64,000 nucleotides of DNA from Eunapius fragilis (taxonomy: Eukaryota; Porifera; Demospongiae; Spongillida; Spongillidae), in assembly GCA_963681505.1 (NCBI GenBank), contig OY811974.1, forward strand, positions 1,881,124 through 1,945,123, in the 5' to 3' direction. Of this stretch, positions 11,520 to 27,955 are shown in pieces; positions within the stretch are counted from its first letter, which is position 1; every line of letters begins with the position of its first letter. Made by a program: the position numbers and the translations under genes. The notes beneath the pieces are model-generated. The model did not search any database, was not told the origin of the DNA, and saw only the letters and a program-made list of their open reading frames with translations.

Positions 11520-11869
11520 ATTAACACTGTCTCAACAACATTGGGTAATTTCTAAGTCCGGCTTATGAAATTTTAGCAGTGCGCTGAACATGAGTAGATT
11601 TAGGTCCTAAACTAAGTACTATGCATGCATGGTCTAGGACCTCAAGCAATGCTTATATATGGGCGCGTTCACATCTTAATGAACACGATATACATTTCAT
11701 TTGTATTGTAACCTTAGCGATTTATTCCCATATGCATCTAGGCCCTCACAGTTGAGTAATTACTTGGGTTTGTCACTTGCCTGGATTTGAACTGACATGG
11801 AAGAGGACATATAAAAATGCACTTGCATTCAAAGAGTTATTATGAACGTCGAGAGCACACCTACACACC

Positions 11870-12070
11870 AACACAGGGACACACCTACACACAGGGTCAC
11901 ACATATACACCAGGGACACACCTCTACGCAAGCAACACAACTACACACCATGGACACATCTACACACCAGGGACACACCTAAACACAAGGAAAACACCTA
12001 CATACCAGGGACACACCTACACACCAGGGACACACCTATATACACACCAGGGACACACCTACACACCACA
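11870..12070. repeat. 19-bp minisatellite
   Basis: About ten imperfect units of ACACCAGGGACACACCTAC. The unit length varies by one or two bases. Open frames across it are a by-product. Confidence 0.8.
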
Positions 12071-12099
12071 CCCGAACAATGGGTATGTGAACTGAACAG

Positions 12100-12141
12100 T
12101 GTGTTTCTTGGACTAAACATTGTGCATGTGTGTGAATTGAA

Positions 12142-12181
<40 letters not shown>

Positions 12182-12660
12182 ACTAAAAAAGTGTGTGTGG
12201 TGTGAACTGCGCAGTGTCATGTGTGGTGTGTAGACTGAACAATGTTTTTGCATGCGATGAGGACTGAACAGTGTGTGTGTGTGTGTGTGTGGTGAGGACT
12301 GAACATGTGTACAGTGTGTGTGTGAACTAAAAATTGTGTGGTGTGGTGCGGTGTGTGTAGCATGTGCATGGGTAAATTTTTGCAGTGAAAGTGTGTGGAT
12401 GGTTGTGTGTGTGTGATGAATGAACAGTGTGTGTGGTGAGGACTGAACAGTGTGATTGTGGCGTAGTGTGTGTGTGGACTAAAGAGTGCGTGTGGTGAGG
12501 GTGGGCTGAACAGATTGTGAACGGAGTGTGTGAACTGAACTGTGTGTGGGGTGTAAACTGAAAATGCATGTGTACAGTACTGAACAGTGTGGGCATGTGT
12601 GTGTATGTGTGTGTGTGTGTGTGAACTCAACAGCGTGTGTGGACTGTAAAGTGCGTGCGT

Positions 12661-12702
<42 letters not shown>

Positions 12703-12715
12703 TGCGGAAAAAAGC
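12100..12715. repeat. GT-rich satellite with ACTGAACAGTGTG spacers
   Basis: GT dinucleotide tracts alternate with a recurring ACTGAACAGTGTG motif, giving a mixed micro/minisatellite. Its right portion from about 12305 is also found at 27555-27955 in the second copy. Confidence 0.8.
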
Positions 12716-15649
12716 CACGGACAGGAAGGAGTCTTAAAAAGTACTAACCTTTGTTGTAAAGAACATTCAATGAGACCACGTACTATCTGGCGAGGGGTGT
12801 AATAGCCACGGAAAGGCAGACAGAGAATTGAATCTTTAAAATCTACTAAACTTTGTTGTATAAATGTTTAACTTTAGGTTCGATCCTCAGGTTTATAACG
12901 GCCCTCACTAGTACTCTCTCTGTCTAGGCCCCAGACCATTTTTGTTGTGACGTATTTAGGAGAGATAAACATAAATCGCTAAGGGTTACCGTACAATAAG
13001 CAATAATATTATGTCATGTCATGTTCATTAACATGTGAACTCGCCTATATATGGGCATAGCTTGGTTTAGGTCCATAGTTTAGGATCTAAACCATATGCG
13101 AAATGTGCAAGTCTTATTCAGGTAAGGTATACACCACACCATCTAACTCACAGAAAGGGCGTTGCTCAAAGCTGTTCTCTAACTGATTACCGTCGGAATA
13201 AATATTTTTTAGGTAAAATAGAGTTGTCCAAAAACAGCTAAACGAGGCAGCAGAGGAATCTTAGGTAGCTGGAAGGAGTTTCAACTACGTAATCTGAAGC
13301 CGTGAACATGGGTAATATCAAATTGGTATAATTTTTCAGAAGAATTCATTGGTAACGGTAAACACATTCTTTTGACGCAGATATGCGTATCTCGGCCGTA
13401 ATCGGTTAAAATTCAACCGCATAGCTTAGTTTGTTTATAAATGGTCTACACACAACAACATATAAAAGGGATGGAGTGATGAGAAGTATATTTATTATTT
13501 GAAACGACTACGCCCTTATATACTGAACAACTCCAGGCCGTAGCATCCAGACAGTCCGGCCAGTCCGGCCATGGCCGGACCAGTTTTAGCCCAGCTCATG
13601 AGAACCTACAGTACGCGTTAAAGTACGTCCAGAGCCAAGTTAAAAGCATTAATTATTCACGCGCATTCTATCAGAGATAATATATAACGGGATTGGAAAC
13701 AAACCCACTTATCACAAACTTATCACAAATTAACGCGTGTCATACGCTCTTAAATCCTTATAAGTGCATCAAACCCACAAGCGTTATATATATATATATG
13801 AATACTGAGGTGTCTTGCATTAAAGATTTTTTTTTTAAATGCACAAATACTCGTAGAAGTGTCTACAATTACTTCCTCAGACTGCTGGATTTCTATGTTG
13901 TTATTTTCTGATCCACTGGATTTGATCAATTAATTCCTATGACCAGTATATTGAAAAACCATGACCCAATACTTTGGCTGCCACTCAGATATGTACCGTA
14001 GTGAAATGCACTAAGTGTGATAATGGGACCACATGACCAGACAATGGGGACAGGGCAATGAGGACGTAGCTGGACCACACTATGCATGGGAACATGGATG
14101 GACCACAAAATGGGGACCTGGATGCGTGGACCAGATCGACAATGACATCACAGGATGTCGATGAAGACAGGATGCAGCTAGATATTTCTAGTGCAGGAGT
14201 AGAACTATGTAAAATAATAACAATGACTTATAATTTACAAACTATGCTCTCTTCGCTTTGGCAATGGTTCACTAAGCTCTTCAGTAATTTCATATACTTG
14301 TGGTCCACGTTGGCAGTTACATCTTTATCAAGAGTGTGAACAGCACCTTCTGATACGACTCGCACTAGTGGTACAGAGACTGTGCAAGTCAACGGCAGAG
14401 GATCCACTGGAATCTCAAATTGCATGTGTTGTAACGCGGTTAATGGAAAGGATCAAAGAATGCTTCAAGCGTTCTTCATTCTTACGGTGTACGTGGCACC
14501 AGTCAAAAATTTCTCCTACACATCACCTTTTTCGAAGCGTATGCTGTGAAATATTTACTAGTTATACCAAAAAAATACCTGGATGCAAAAATATGAAGCA
14601 AGAGCTACAAGACGATATCAGTTTAGAGATCTATATAACGTGCACGATGAGAGGGATACTGTCCCACAATATCACAAGACCCAACATTCTACTTGGTCAG
14701 TTCCAAGCACTGTCGTTACTAAAAAAAAGTTTAATCACATAGAATGTTATATAGCTATTTTCAGGAAGAAAAGACCACCGGATTCTTAAGATTCTGTCCC
14801 ACAAAAACGGCCTATCGCCATTAAGAACGCTTAAAACGGCGCGACAGAACAATTCTAACCAATAAAAAATCCAACAGCACGTAGTGCTATTATACCCTGC
14901 CTTCGCACAGCAATGAAAAGTTCCTCCTCTTCTTAGTTCGAACAAACCGCCGATTTTTAGACTTCCGTTTCACACTACGAACACGTGCGATTCACACAAG
15001 GTCGGATGGCACGTACGGTCAAGCGTATATTCTACGGTGCAAGTGATGCGTTTCCAATCCCGTTATATATTATCTCTGATTCTATACATGTATTGTGGGC
15101 GTTATTCGTTTCCTGCGACTCATAGGCCACGATCGATATACCATGCGCGTGAATAAAGAAGCTTATAAGTTTACGATGAATTTACCATGCCATGCATATC
15201 ATGTCGATAGAGGTTTCCGTGTTGCACCCCCCCCCCCCCACCCACACACCCCCCCCCCCCCCCCCTTTGCTATTTTAAGGTTAAATAATATGCAGTTGTG
15301 TAACTGACAGGTAACTGACAGGAAAAATAATGCAACCTGCGGTTTTTGCGAAGATCCCTGGTTGATAACAACTGAACCAATCTTTGAGGGTGAGAAAGTC
15401 AACCGTGAATTTTGTTCCAAAACTAATCAACCCCAGGATATTTTTCGCCGTGTCTGACACGCAGTGCGTAATTTAATAGCATGCATTTGTTCTCTAATCA
15501 GTCCGCCATATTGTGCTCGTTTACTATAGAGAGATATGAACTTATGCTTGTGCATGTATGTAGTTCAGAGCGTCATAGATTATGGTGAAAACTGACATTT
15601 ACTTGTGGCCTAGGAACCGGCGTAACTTACCAAAACCACCTAAAACGGA

Positions 15650-15870
15650 GCATTATAACATTTCCACAGTAAATCTAGCATAAGTTGATACAAAATTTCC
15701 ACAGTAAAGCCCATATACAAGTCGATAAAACATTTCCACATGCAGTAAACCAAGCATAATTGATACAACATTTCAACAGTAAACCGAGCACACACAACAT
15801 ACAACATTTTCACAGTAAACCGAGCATAAGCCCATCATACAACATTTCCACAGTAAACCGAGCACCAATA
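15650..15870. repeat. Minisatellite with ACATTTCCACAGTAAACC core
   Basis: About six units built around ACATTTCCACAGTAAACCGA with variable linkers of 10-20 bp. The same array is at 30895-31110 in the second copy. Confidence 0.8.
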
Positions 15871-16769
15871 TGGAGGACAACTAATATAAACCCATGCAGG
15901 CGTCATAAAAGATCTCTACAGAATGTAGCAATTGATTGCGAGGACGTGGTGTAAGCGACCTCCCAGGGACTTTCTTAGACATACATGTATGTATTTCTAC
16001 TATGGTCGGACCGGTTCTCCTATCGATGGCACGGCCCTGCATGCTGAACGTAGGCTTACAATTACAGCAATACAGTCGCTTATACTATAGGGTGCTTTGT
16101 CCGATCCGGTGGGGCGGTTAGTCCTAGGACTTGGTGTCCGGCGGTATATATAGGGGAATAAGGCCACAATCAAATTTTGATTTCATAGATAATTTTTAAA
16201 TCACTGGTAAAATCGCCGCATGGATGATTAACAAAAGTGTGCACAATCATCTATAAAATTGATTCGACGCTTTTTTTTCCACCGGCCGGGGTTTTTCGTG
16301 CACTTGAGTCGACTTACATGAGCATACGGCCACTGCTAGAATCACTGCGGCTTGCAGTCTCATTTCCACAGTTGACAATATGTGTTTACGCGTCGGTACA
16401 ACTTTAGATGAATAATTTAGGGTGCGCGCAATGCAATGCGCTGAGTCGTGCGTCGCGTCGACCCATGCAATCAAGGATGGAATTCAATTACGGATGATTG
16501 GAATTTGGTACTTGGTCTCACCATGCATCTTCGTTTCGCATCAATAGGTCACCTATTAACTGAAATAGTGTTGTGGCGCGTATTGGTCACATTTTCAATG
16601 GAATGGGACAGCCGTAGCAACATGTCTAATTACTTCCATATATGAAGTGAACCTATATTAGCATGTTGTCATATTGTAAATAACTACGTGTGCCAATATA
16701 ATTTAATAACTACGTTGCCATTTCATTTTTCCTTCGCAGTCAGTCAGCCTTTTCCCCCTCCTTTCAACA

Positions 16770-18302
<1,533 letters not shown>

Positions 18303-18440
18303 AGGTGGGTACCATGGTCCTGTCTTCATCAAGGTGGGGTACCATGGTCCTGTCTTGATCAAGGTGGGTACCATGGTCCTGTCTTCATCAAGGTGAGGTA
18401 CCATGGTCCTGTCTTCATCAAGGTGAGGTACCATGGTCCT
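18303..18440. repeat. 29-bp minisatellite (ferrochelatase-derived), copy 1
   Basis: About five units containing CCTGTCTTCATCAAG followed by GTGGGTACCATGG. The same array with about 17 units at 36084-36605 starts at the end of a ferrochelatase exon. Here the exons themselves are absent, so this array is a footprint of a deletion. Confidence 0.9.
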
Positions 18441-18639
18441 TAACCCTTTTGTAGGCAGTTTGTAAGTACACATGCCATTACTTGCCTCCTGTATGTGTAC
18501 ATTCTGTACAATCAGATCAAATAATCAGTTGTGTTCATCTTTTCAACATCATTATTTCCTCACAACTAAATTTAATATTAATTTTATTCAAATCAAGATT
18601 TAAAAACCCTCTTATTTCAAGTCACCGTAAGTTGCCTCT

Positions 18640-18870
18640 ACATGTCCCCTCCACACATGTCCCCTCCACACATGGTCCCTCCATACATGTCCCCGCCACA
18701 CATGTCCCCTCCATATATGTCCCCTCCACACATGTCCCCTCCACACATGTCCCCCTACACATGTCCCCTCCACACATGTCCCCTCCACACATGTCCCCTC
18801 CACACATGTCCCCTCCATTCATGTCCCCCTCCACACATGTCCCCTCCACACATGTTCCGTCCACACATGT
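18640..18870. repeat. 15-bp minisatellite, copy 1
   Basis: About 15 units of CACACATGTCCCCTC. It corresponds to 39270-39565 in copy 2. All three frames are open on both strands because 15 is divisible by three. Confidence 0.95.
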
Positions 18871-20010
18871 ACCTTCGGGGAATCCTGCATGCGTTCCTGG
18901 TGCATTTCCATCTTACATATACATATACATGCATCATGCAACCCCTGGAGCGCATGCTGTGTTGCCGGTCATCTGTCTGCACAGAATGTATGGTATACAA
19001 ATTAAGTATCCGAGTAATAAAGTGTCCTTGCTGCGTCATGGGCAGTCCTCTGGCTCAAGCCAGCAACACCGATAATACATGCCACTGTAGGGTATTGTTG
19101 ATGGGTATTGTGGTGCAGTGCCATGCCTGTATGAGGGATGTACGAGTGGGTGAGCACTCACAAGTGTGAAGATCAACCACCTTCATGTACTGATGTAGAG
19201 ACAACATCCAGTGTGTTCAGTAAACTGGTTTCCAACAACCTTCCACTGGTCACAGTTCCAACTTGCTTTATACACCATATTTCTTTCTTAGACACTTACA
19301 TTCGTGCTGATCACTCATGCTCATGTTCAGGGAGCAGTTCAGGAACTCCTTCATGTGCTGACTCTTCAATACCCATCAAAATGCACCTGCCAGAGGAACA
19401 TATACAAAGCCATGGGCAAAGACAATCGGAACCTGCGGAAGTAGGTTCCAAATACTGTCTGATAATAAATTTAATCGAGGGGGGAAAAAAAGTTACATGC
19501 CAGGGCCCGCGGAGCAAGGGGGGCAGCTGCCCCCCCCCCCCAACTTCGTTGTCCAATATTTAATGTATTCAATATCGCGATGGTAGTTTGCGATGCAGTA
19601 CTACTAATATAGTAAATACGCATGCATGCGCGCGCGGCGGCTCCACCAATCTGGCGCAGACCAATCTTTTGTTTTTTTACTATTTTTAATGATACGCCAT
19701 TAGTGGTGTTTTACGCTTGCATTCTCCTAGCTTTGTTATGCTCGTGCCTGTCTCGAATATTTCGGTCCGCGTCTGATTTTGGTCCGGCCGGATCAAAACG
19801 CGCAGCCTGAAATGGTTCGGCCGGACCGAAAATGAGTGCTCAGTTGCTTCGGTCCCCCTTGTGTCACTTTTAGGTTCCAACTACATCCAACTATTCGGAG
19901 CCAGAAAATGATTGTCTGGAGCAAGATCAAAGCATTGTCGAGCTCTGCATGCCGATAAGACCCATACCAAGGACACTTGATTATTACATGGACTGGAAAC
20001 CACCGCGTAA

Positions 20011-20344
20011 GGGGGCTTGTCCAAACTATGTTTGGAAAAATGAGCGCTATAGCGTCACTGTGACGTTGGGGGGGGGGGGGGGGGGGGGGGGAAGGCTGTG
20101 ACGTTAAGAAAAATTTTATTGTCCACAAGTATTGTTTTATAATACGGAACATCTAGTTAGCTGCAGCGTTGACTCCAGTGGCAGCAGTTACGTCTATTCA
20201 GACTACACTGCACATTGAGTAATGTTTCATGCTACTAATCTAACAAAAACGCTATGACGCTTAGAGGGGGGAGGGGGGGGGGGGGTTAATATGTTAACGT
20301 CACAATGACGCTAATTTTTCCGAACATAGTTTGGACAAGCCCCC
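20011..20344. mobile_element. MITE with TWA target duplication (PIF/Harbinger-like), copy 1
   Basis: A 334-bp non-autonomous element. Terminal inverted repeats begin GGGGGCTTGTCCAAACTATG and continue through TTTGGAAAAAT; the right end is the reverse complement. It is flanked by TAA on both sides (20008-20010 and 20345-20347). Two internal G homopolymers lie at about 20068-20091 and 20270-20285. It sits at the same site as 44640-44959. Confidence 0.8.
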
Positions 20345-21438
20345 TAACGAAATTGTCGCAATCCTCGTTGCGCCTCGTTCCCAACCTTTTCGGACAACAA
20401 AGACTTTTGTGAAGTTGTCTTAGCTTTGGAGTGACATACAGTTACAGAAAGCTGTTCTTTTGTTGAGGTAAACCCGTTATAAGTCTTAAAGATTACGTTA
20501 ATGTACGGGCCTTAGCTTCTACGTGCATGTTTGCCTTGCTACGCTACTTTGGTTAGGCTCCTGGACACACCGATGAGCAGACATTTGTTTTGAAGGGTGT
20601 TTCCAGCGCTTAATGGTATGATACGACTTGCATGTTAGTTTGTATTGGAAAGGATGTTTCTTAAAGTAAGGGCAAACGATTTTAATCGATCGAACGATGC
20701 GCATGTTCTGTTGTCAGGCCTCTGCAAATATGGTAATAGTTATGGCCTTATTTAATGTTTCACAGTATACCAGGATGGTTTCTCTAACTCAGATTATATT
20801 TACATGATGATTGAACCTGTATTTATTTCTATACATTACCTGGAAATGATGATTATCAATTCTAGGTTCATTAGCTCAGTATATTGCTCAGTTTGAATTC
20901 GCGATGCCAAAAATGAAGAAAGGAAAGCGACGGCGGTTTAAACAAAGCAAAACAAAACAACATACTACCCCAATCAAGTCCCAGTCTTTTAATCCACTTA
21001 GTACAGCCCTTGATGCAGTTCATTAATAATTCATGAGCAACGAGGATGGCGACACGAATTTATTGTGGTTTCCAGTCCATGATACTAAGAACAGTACACG
21101 CGATTGCTTTTTTATTTTTATTTTTTATTACTGCATGAATGGCAAACTAATATTGCATGCATGTGTCTTTAATAACCGTTTCTTCTGCATGGTTCTCTTT
21201 ACAACTTACCGGTTACTTTTTTCTGGCAATACGGTATATTATTTTGCAGACTAAATTATCAGACTTATATTATTTAACACTTGGTTTATAAAAATACACA
21301 AGAATTAACTGTGCACACGCACAGAACCATGCACTAAAGGACCACTGCACATAATTTACTTCGCGCGCATGTGTTACAAGAACAACAATAATCAATGAGT
21401 TAATTATCGCGAGTAGATAGATGATTACACAGCGACTC

Positions 21439-21980
21439 ATCTAATACTATAATTTCCATCGTACGTACGTACGTCCGTACGTACGTACGTACGTACGTAC
21501 GTACGTCCGCGTAACTCATTTATATACTCGGCCTAGCGCCTATTGGTTGCTAGGTATGTACGCGTACCTAGCTACCAATAGAAACGACCACCTCCCACAC
21601 AAAAGGCGGAATGACAGCTGGTTTCCACTTCACATTTAATATCTAAAAATTTTCAATATTTCTTGAATTCAAAGTGGGGGGAGGGGGAACTGCATAAGTG
21701 CCGAAAGAATAAAAGCAACGCTATTGTGGTTCACTCTCAAGTCTCATCGTACAGGCCGAGAACATGTAGTTACTATCTGAAATTTGCGCGGGCATGTTAT
21801 AGAGGTTGCGTAGTAACCGTATGTTAGAACAGGTGATAGATTATATATGCGGTAAAACAGCCGGTAAAAAAAAAGAGGAGCTAGGAGGTAGACCAACTGT
21901 TCATATGGCAAATGAATAGCGAGACGAATAACAGCGAGACGTATAATCAGCCCGTGATTTTTCACGGGGACACGCTAGTA
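21439..21980. repeat. 541-bp segment absent from copy 2, with CGTA tetranucleotide repeat
   Basis: A segment between GCGACTCAT and AGCATAATTG that has no counterpart at about 46053 in copy 2. It contains a CGTA/ACGT tetranucleotide array at about 21461-21508, itself self-complementary. No clear target duplication was seen, so a deletion in copy 2 is as likely as an insertion here. Confidence 0.75.
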
Positions 21981-22284
21981 TAGCATAATTGTATAGAGCC
22001 TAATTGTGTTGCGAGGTCACTAAAATGTACCGGACCGGAGGCATATTGTATCGATACACAGCATTCTAGTGGAAAAAAACATATTATGGCGGGGGGTGGG
22101 GGGGGGCTTGTATTATTATCCTAGGATACATTGTCCGAGGAGGACCCATAATCATAAGGGGGGATCTAGTATCATAGGATGCTTTCTCCGGGGGACTAAG
22201 TGTCCCGCGGCACAGGGGTAAAAGGCCGCGAATAAAAATTTAATTGCATAGGCGCACACTTCTGATAACAAAGTTGCTGTTAAA

Positions 22285-22790
22285 AGTCTCTGATTTCATT
22301 GTGTCTGATTGGATATCCACCCTTTGGGCATGACAGCACATGCTCAACAGTGAAATGATTGCCACAAGCACAATTTAGTGGAACATTGGCAGGGATCCAG
22401 CCATAACGTAAAGCCAATGCATCGCGAAAGGCTCCCTTATGGAGGGCAAAGCCTTATTCTTCAAGCGGTAGAACTAAGAGCTAGGTGGGAAGCTCCTTTT
22501 TCTTGAGAGAGGTCAATGGCATGTGCAAGAGAGGGTGGAAGAGTTTCCTTTAGAGTGGATGCTGCATTTGAATGTTATTGTTGGTTCAATTTATGGACTT
22601 CAGCTTCGGCAGAGAGTTGGCCTTGAAGTACGTATCTCATATTATATTTTCCCTCTTGGTTCTACAGAAGCTGTGTGACTTTCATGGAGGCAGAATATTG
22701 AAAGGCAGTGATCTGAGAAGGGTTGAGTATGCACAGGCCTCCTAAGTGAGCAGGAAGAGCCAGTAACTCTCTCTGGGTATGATCTATAAA
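22285..22790 (-). mobile_element. Non-LTR-type retroelement remnant, copy 1
   Basis: Reading the minus strand, fragments typical of the C-terminal part of an invertebrate reverse-transcriptase polyprotein appear in order: [20 protein letters not shown], then SQEKGAS, then HKGAFRDALALRYGW, then a zinc-knuckle-like CACGNHFTVEHVLSC and GGYPIRHNEIRD. Stops and frame changes separate them. It is decayed and shared with copy 2 (46348-46853). Confidence 0.65.
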
Positions 22791-23238
22791 TAGCAACGCA
22801 TAGTACACAAATGTACATAGCAACGCTTACTTGGTTGCCACAAACTAGATATACATGTATACCTGTACAGGTGTAATTTTATGTAGTCGCAAAGCAATCT
22901 AAAGTGGTTCATTCCCTTTGTACAGTCGTGCGGAAGGCACTTATGCAGTTAACCCTCCCCCTGCAATTATTGCGTTATGTAATTATAATGATTTCGACCT
23001 AATAGACTTATTCACTGCCCTAACCTGCACAGACATGAAATCTCATCGAGAAAAATTGTGCATGAAGCCCGCAACATTGTTTTTAGCTCGGATGTGGCCC
23101 TCCCAATTTTTCTTTTTCACTGATTTGAATTTTCGGACTCACCACACCCGTTTGGTATCGAATTATTCAGTTTATTCTCTAACAAGTGTTTATGTTAATT
23201 AAAAAAAGAGAGATTGACATGCAGCGCCAACAGAATGA

Positions 23239-23358
23239 TCACATAATATAGCACCCATTTTTCTTGTTCATTTCTTGTGTATCCGATCCAGCATTGTAAA
23301 GGTGCTTTTTATGGGTTAACAGCTCTCTGTGGCACTTTGCACTGCATGCTAGTAATTG
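23239..23358 (-). pseudogene. 3' fragment of the LRR gene
   Basis: The last 40 codons of the LRR gene (LLACSAKCHRELLTHKKHLY through NGCYIM and stop) are present with one substitution (Glu to Gly) relative to 47330-47449. The match stops at 23358 in mid-exon; the sequence to the right is unrelated. The CaaX-like end is preserved. Confidence 0.9.
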
Positions 23359-23618
23359 TGTCCGCCGCGAATTCTTCGCTTTCTGGTTAAGTTCTCGTTT
23401 TCTGCCATTTTGACTCGTGTCTAGTCGATTCCCGGCTCGAAGGACCAATGTAAAAGATCTATGGTGATCTAGTCGACGAGCCAATCAGGCATTCTGTCTA
23501 CTCAAGGCCGACCACGCACACAATACCCAAAAACTGATATTTAATAATCTCGGCATTATTACATCACGCGAGTAATATCAACTATTTAGAAGATCAACTC
23601 AATGATATGTCACACAGT
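23359..23618. other. Junction filler between duplicated block and broken EGF paralogue
   Basis: About 260 bp that match neither the LRR gene nor an EGF exon. They join the broken end of the LRR exon on the left to a broken EGF exon on the right. Origin unknown. Confidence 0.6.
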
Positions 23619-27272
<3,654 letters not shown>

Positions 27273-27554
27273 CTAATGTGCGAAGAAGTAAGCAGTTTCA
27301 TGCATATTGTTGGAAATGAATTATATACATGTAGCTGACATGGGCATATCGGGATACATGCCCAGGCTTGCATCAGTGCGTATGAGTGCATGCGTATGTT
27401 TGTGCGAACAGGTCGTTTTATGACAAAACCAGCTTGTGCTTTTTTCAATAAAACCACTATAAAATAGCATCGATTTCAAAATCTTCCGAGCTAAATGACA
27501 CACGTCCTTCCTATGTTCCGAACTTATAGACCTTATGACACACGTCCTTCCTAA
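27273..27554. other. Short region upstream of the broken paralogue
   Basis: Only about 280 bp separate the 30-bp exon from the GT satellite, against about 2.5 kb upstream of the intact gene. It contains two near-identical copies of TGACACACGTCCTTCCTA (about 27495 and 27537). No exon was recognised. Confidence 0.5.
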
Positions 27555-27910
27555 TGTGTACAGTGTGTGTGTGTGTGTGAACTAAAAATTGTGTGGTGTG
27601 GTGCGGTGTGTGTAGCATGTGCATGGGTAAATTTGTGCAGTGAAAGTGTGTGGATGGTTGTGTGTGTAACGAATGAACAGTGTGTGTGTGGTGAGGACTG
27701 AACAGTGTGATTGTGGCGTAGTGTGTGTGTGGACTAAAGAATGCGTGTGGTGAGGGTGGGCTGAACAGATTGTGAATGGAGTGTGTGAACTGAACTGTGT
27801 GTGGGGTGTAGACTGAAAATGCATGTGTACAGTACTGAACAGTGTGGGCATGTGTGTGTATGTGTGTGTGCATGTGTTGAACTCAACAGCGTGTGTGGAC
27901 TGTACAGTGC

Positions 27911-27954
<44 letters not shown>

Positions 27955-27955
27955 T
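27555..27955. repeat. GT-rich satellite, copy 2
   Basis: GT tracts with ACTGAACAGTGTG spacers, matching 12305-12710 of copy 1 closely. Confidence 0.85.

Larger units (their letters stand above)
11520..13105. repeat. Large imperfect inverted repeat enclosing minisatellites
   Basis: A left arm at about 11520-11745 and a right arm at about 12915-13105 are inverted copies: shared blocks include TTAATGAACA, ACCTTAGCGATTTAT and TATATATGGGC with flanking GGACCT. Copy 2 of the duplicated block keeps only the right arm (about 28180-28370), and there it extends about 25 bp further, matching the left arm near 11528-11546. The spacer holds the 19-bp minisatellite and GT satellites. It may be a foldback element or an element with long terminal inverted repeats. 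Confidence 0.55.

Noticed and set aside
12217-12737. His-Thr and Cys-Val rich open frames (also at 27511-27989, 35351-35913 and 38108-38422)
   Set aside because: They arise from GT/CA microsatellites, which are open in several frames. No domain or splice support.
12788-12888. Possible tRNA or tRNA-derived SINE: GGTTCGATCC B-box-like and TGGCGAGGGG A-box-like motifs
   Set aside because: Spacing of about 89 bp and lack of a cloverleaf do not fit a tRNA; evidence for a SINE is too thin.
18612-19169. Open frames with P-P-H-M-S repeats (also at 39173-39750)
   Set aside because: The 15-bp minisatellite is divisible by three, so all frames stay open. No promoter, signal or domain supports a protein.
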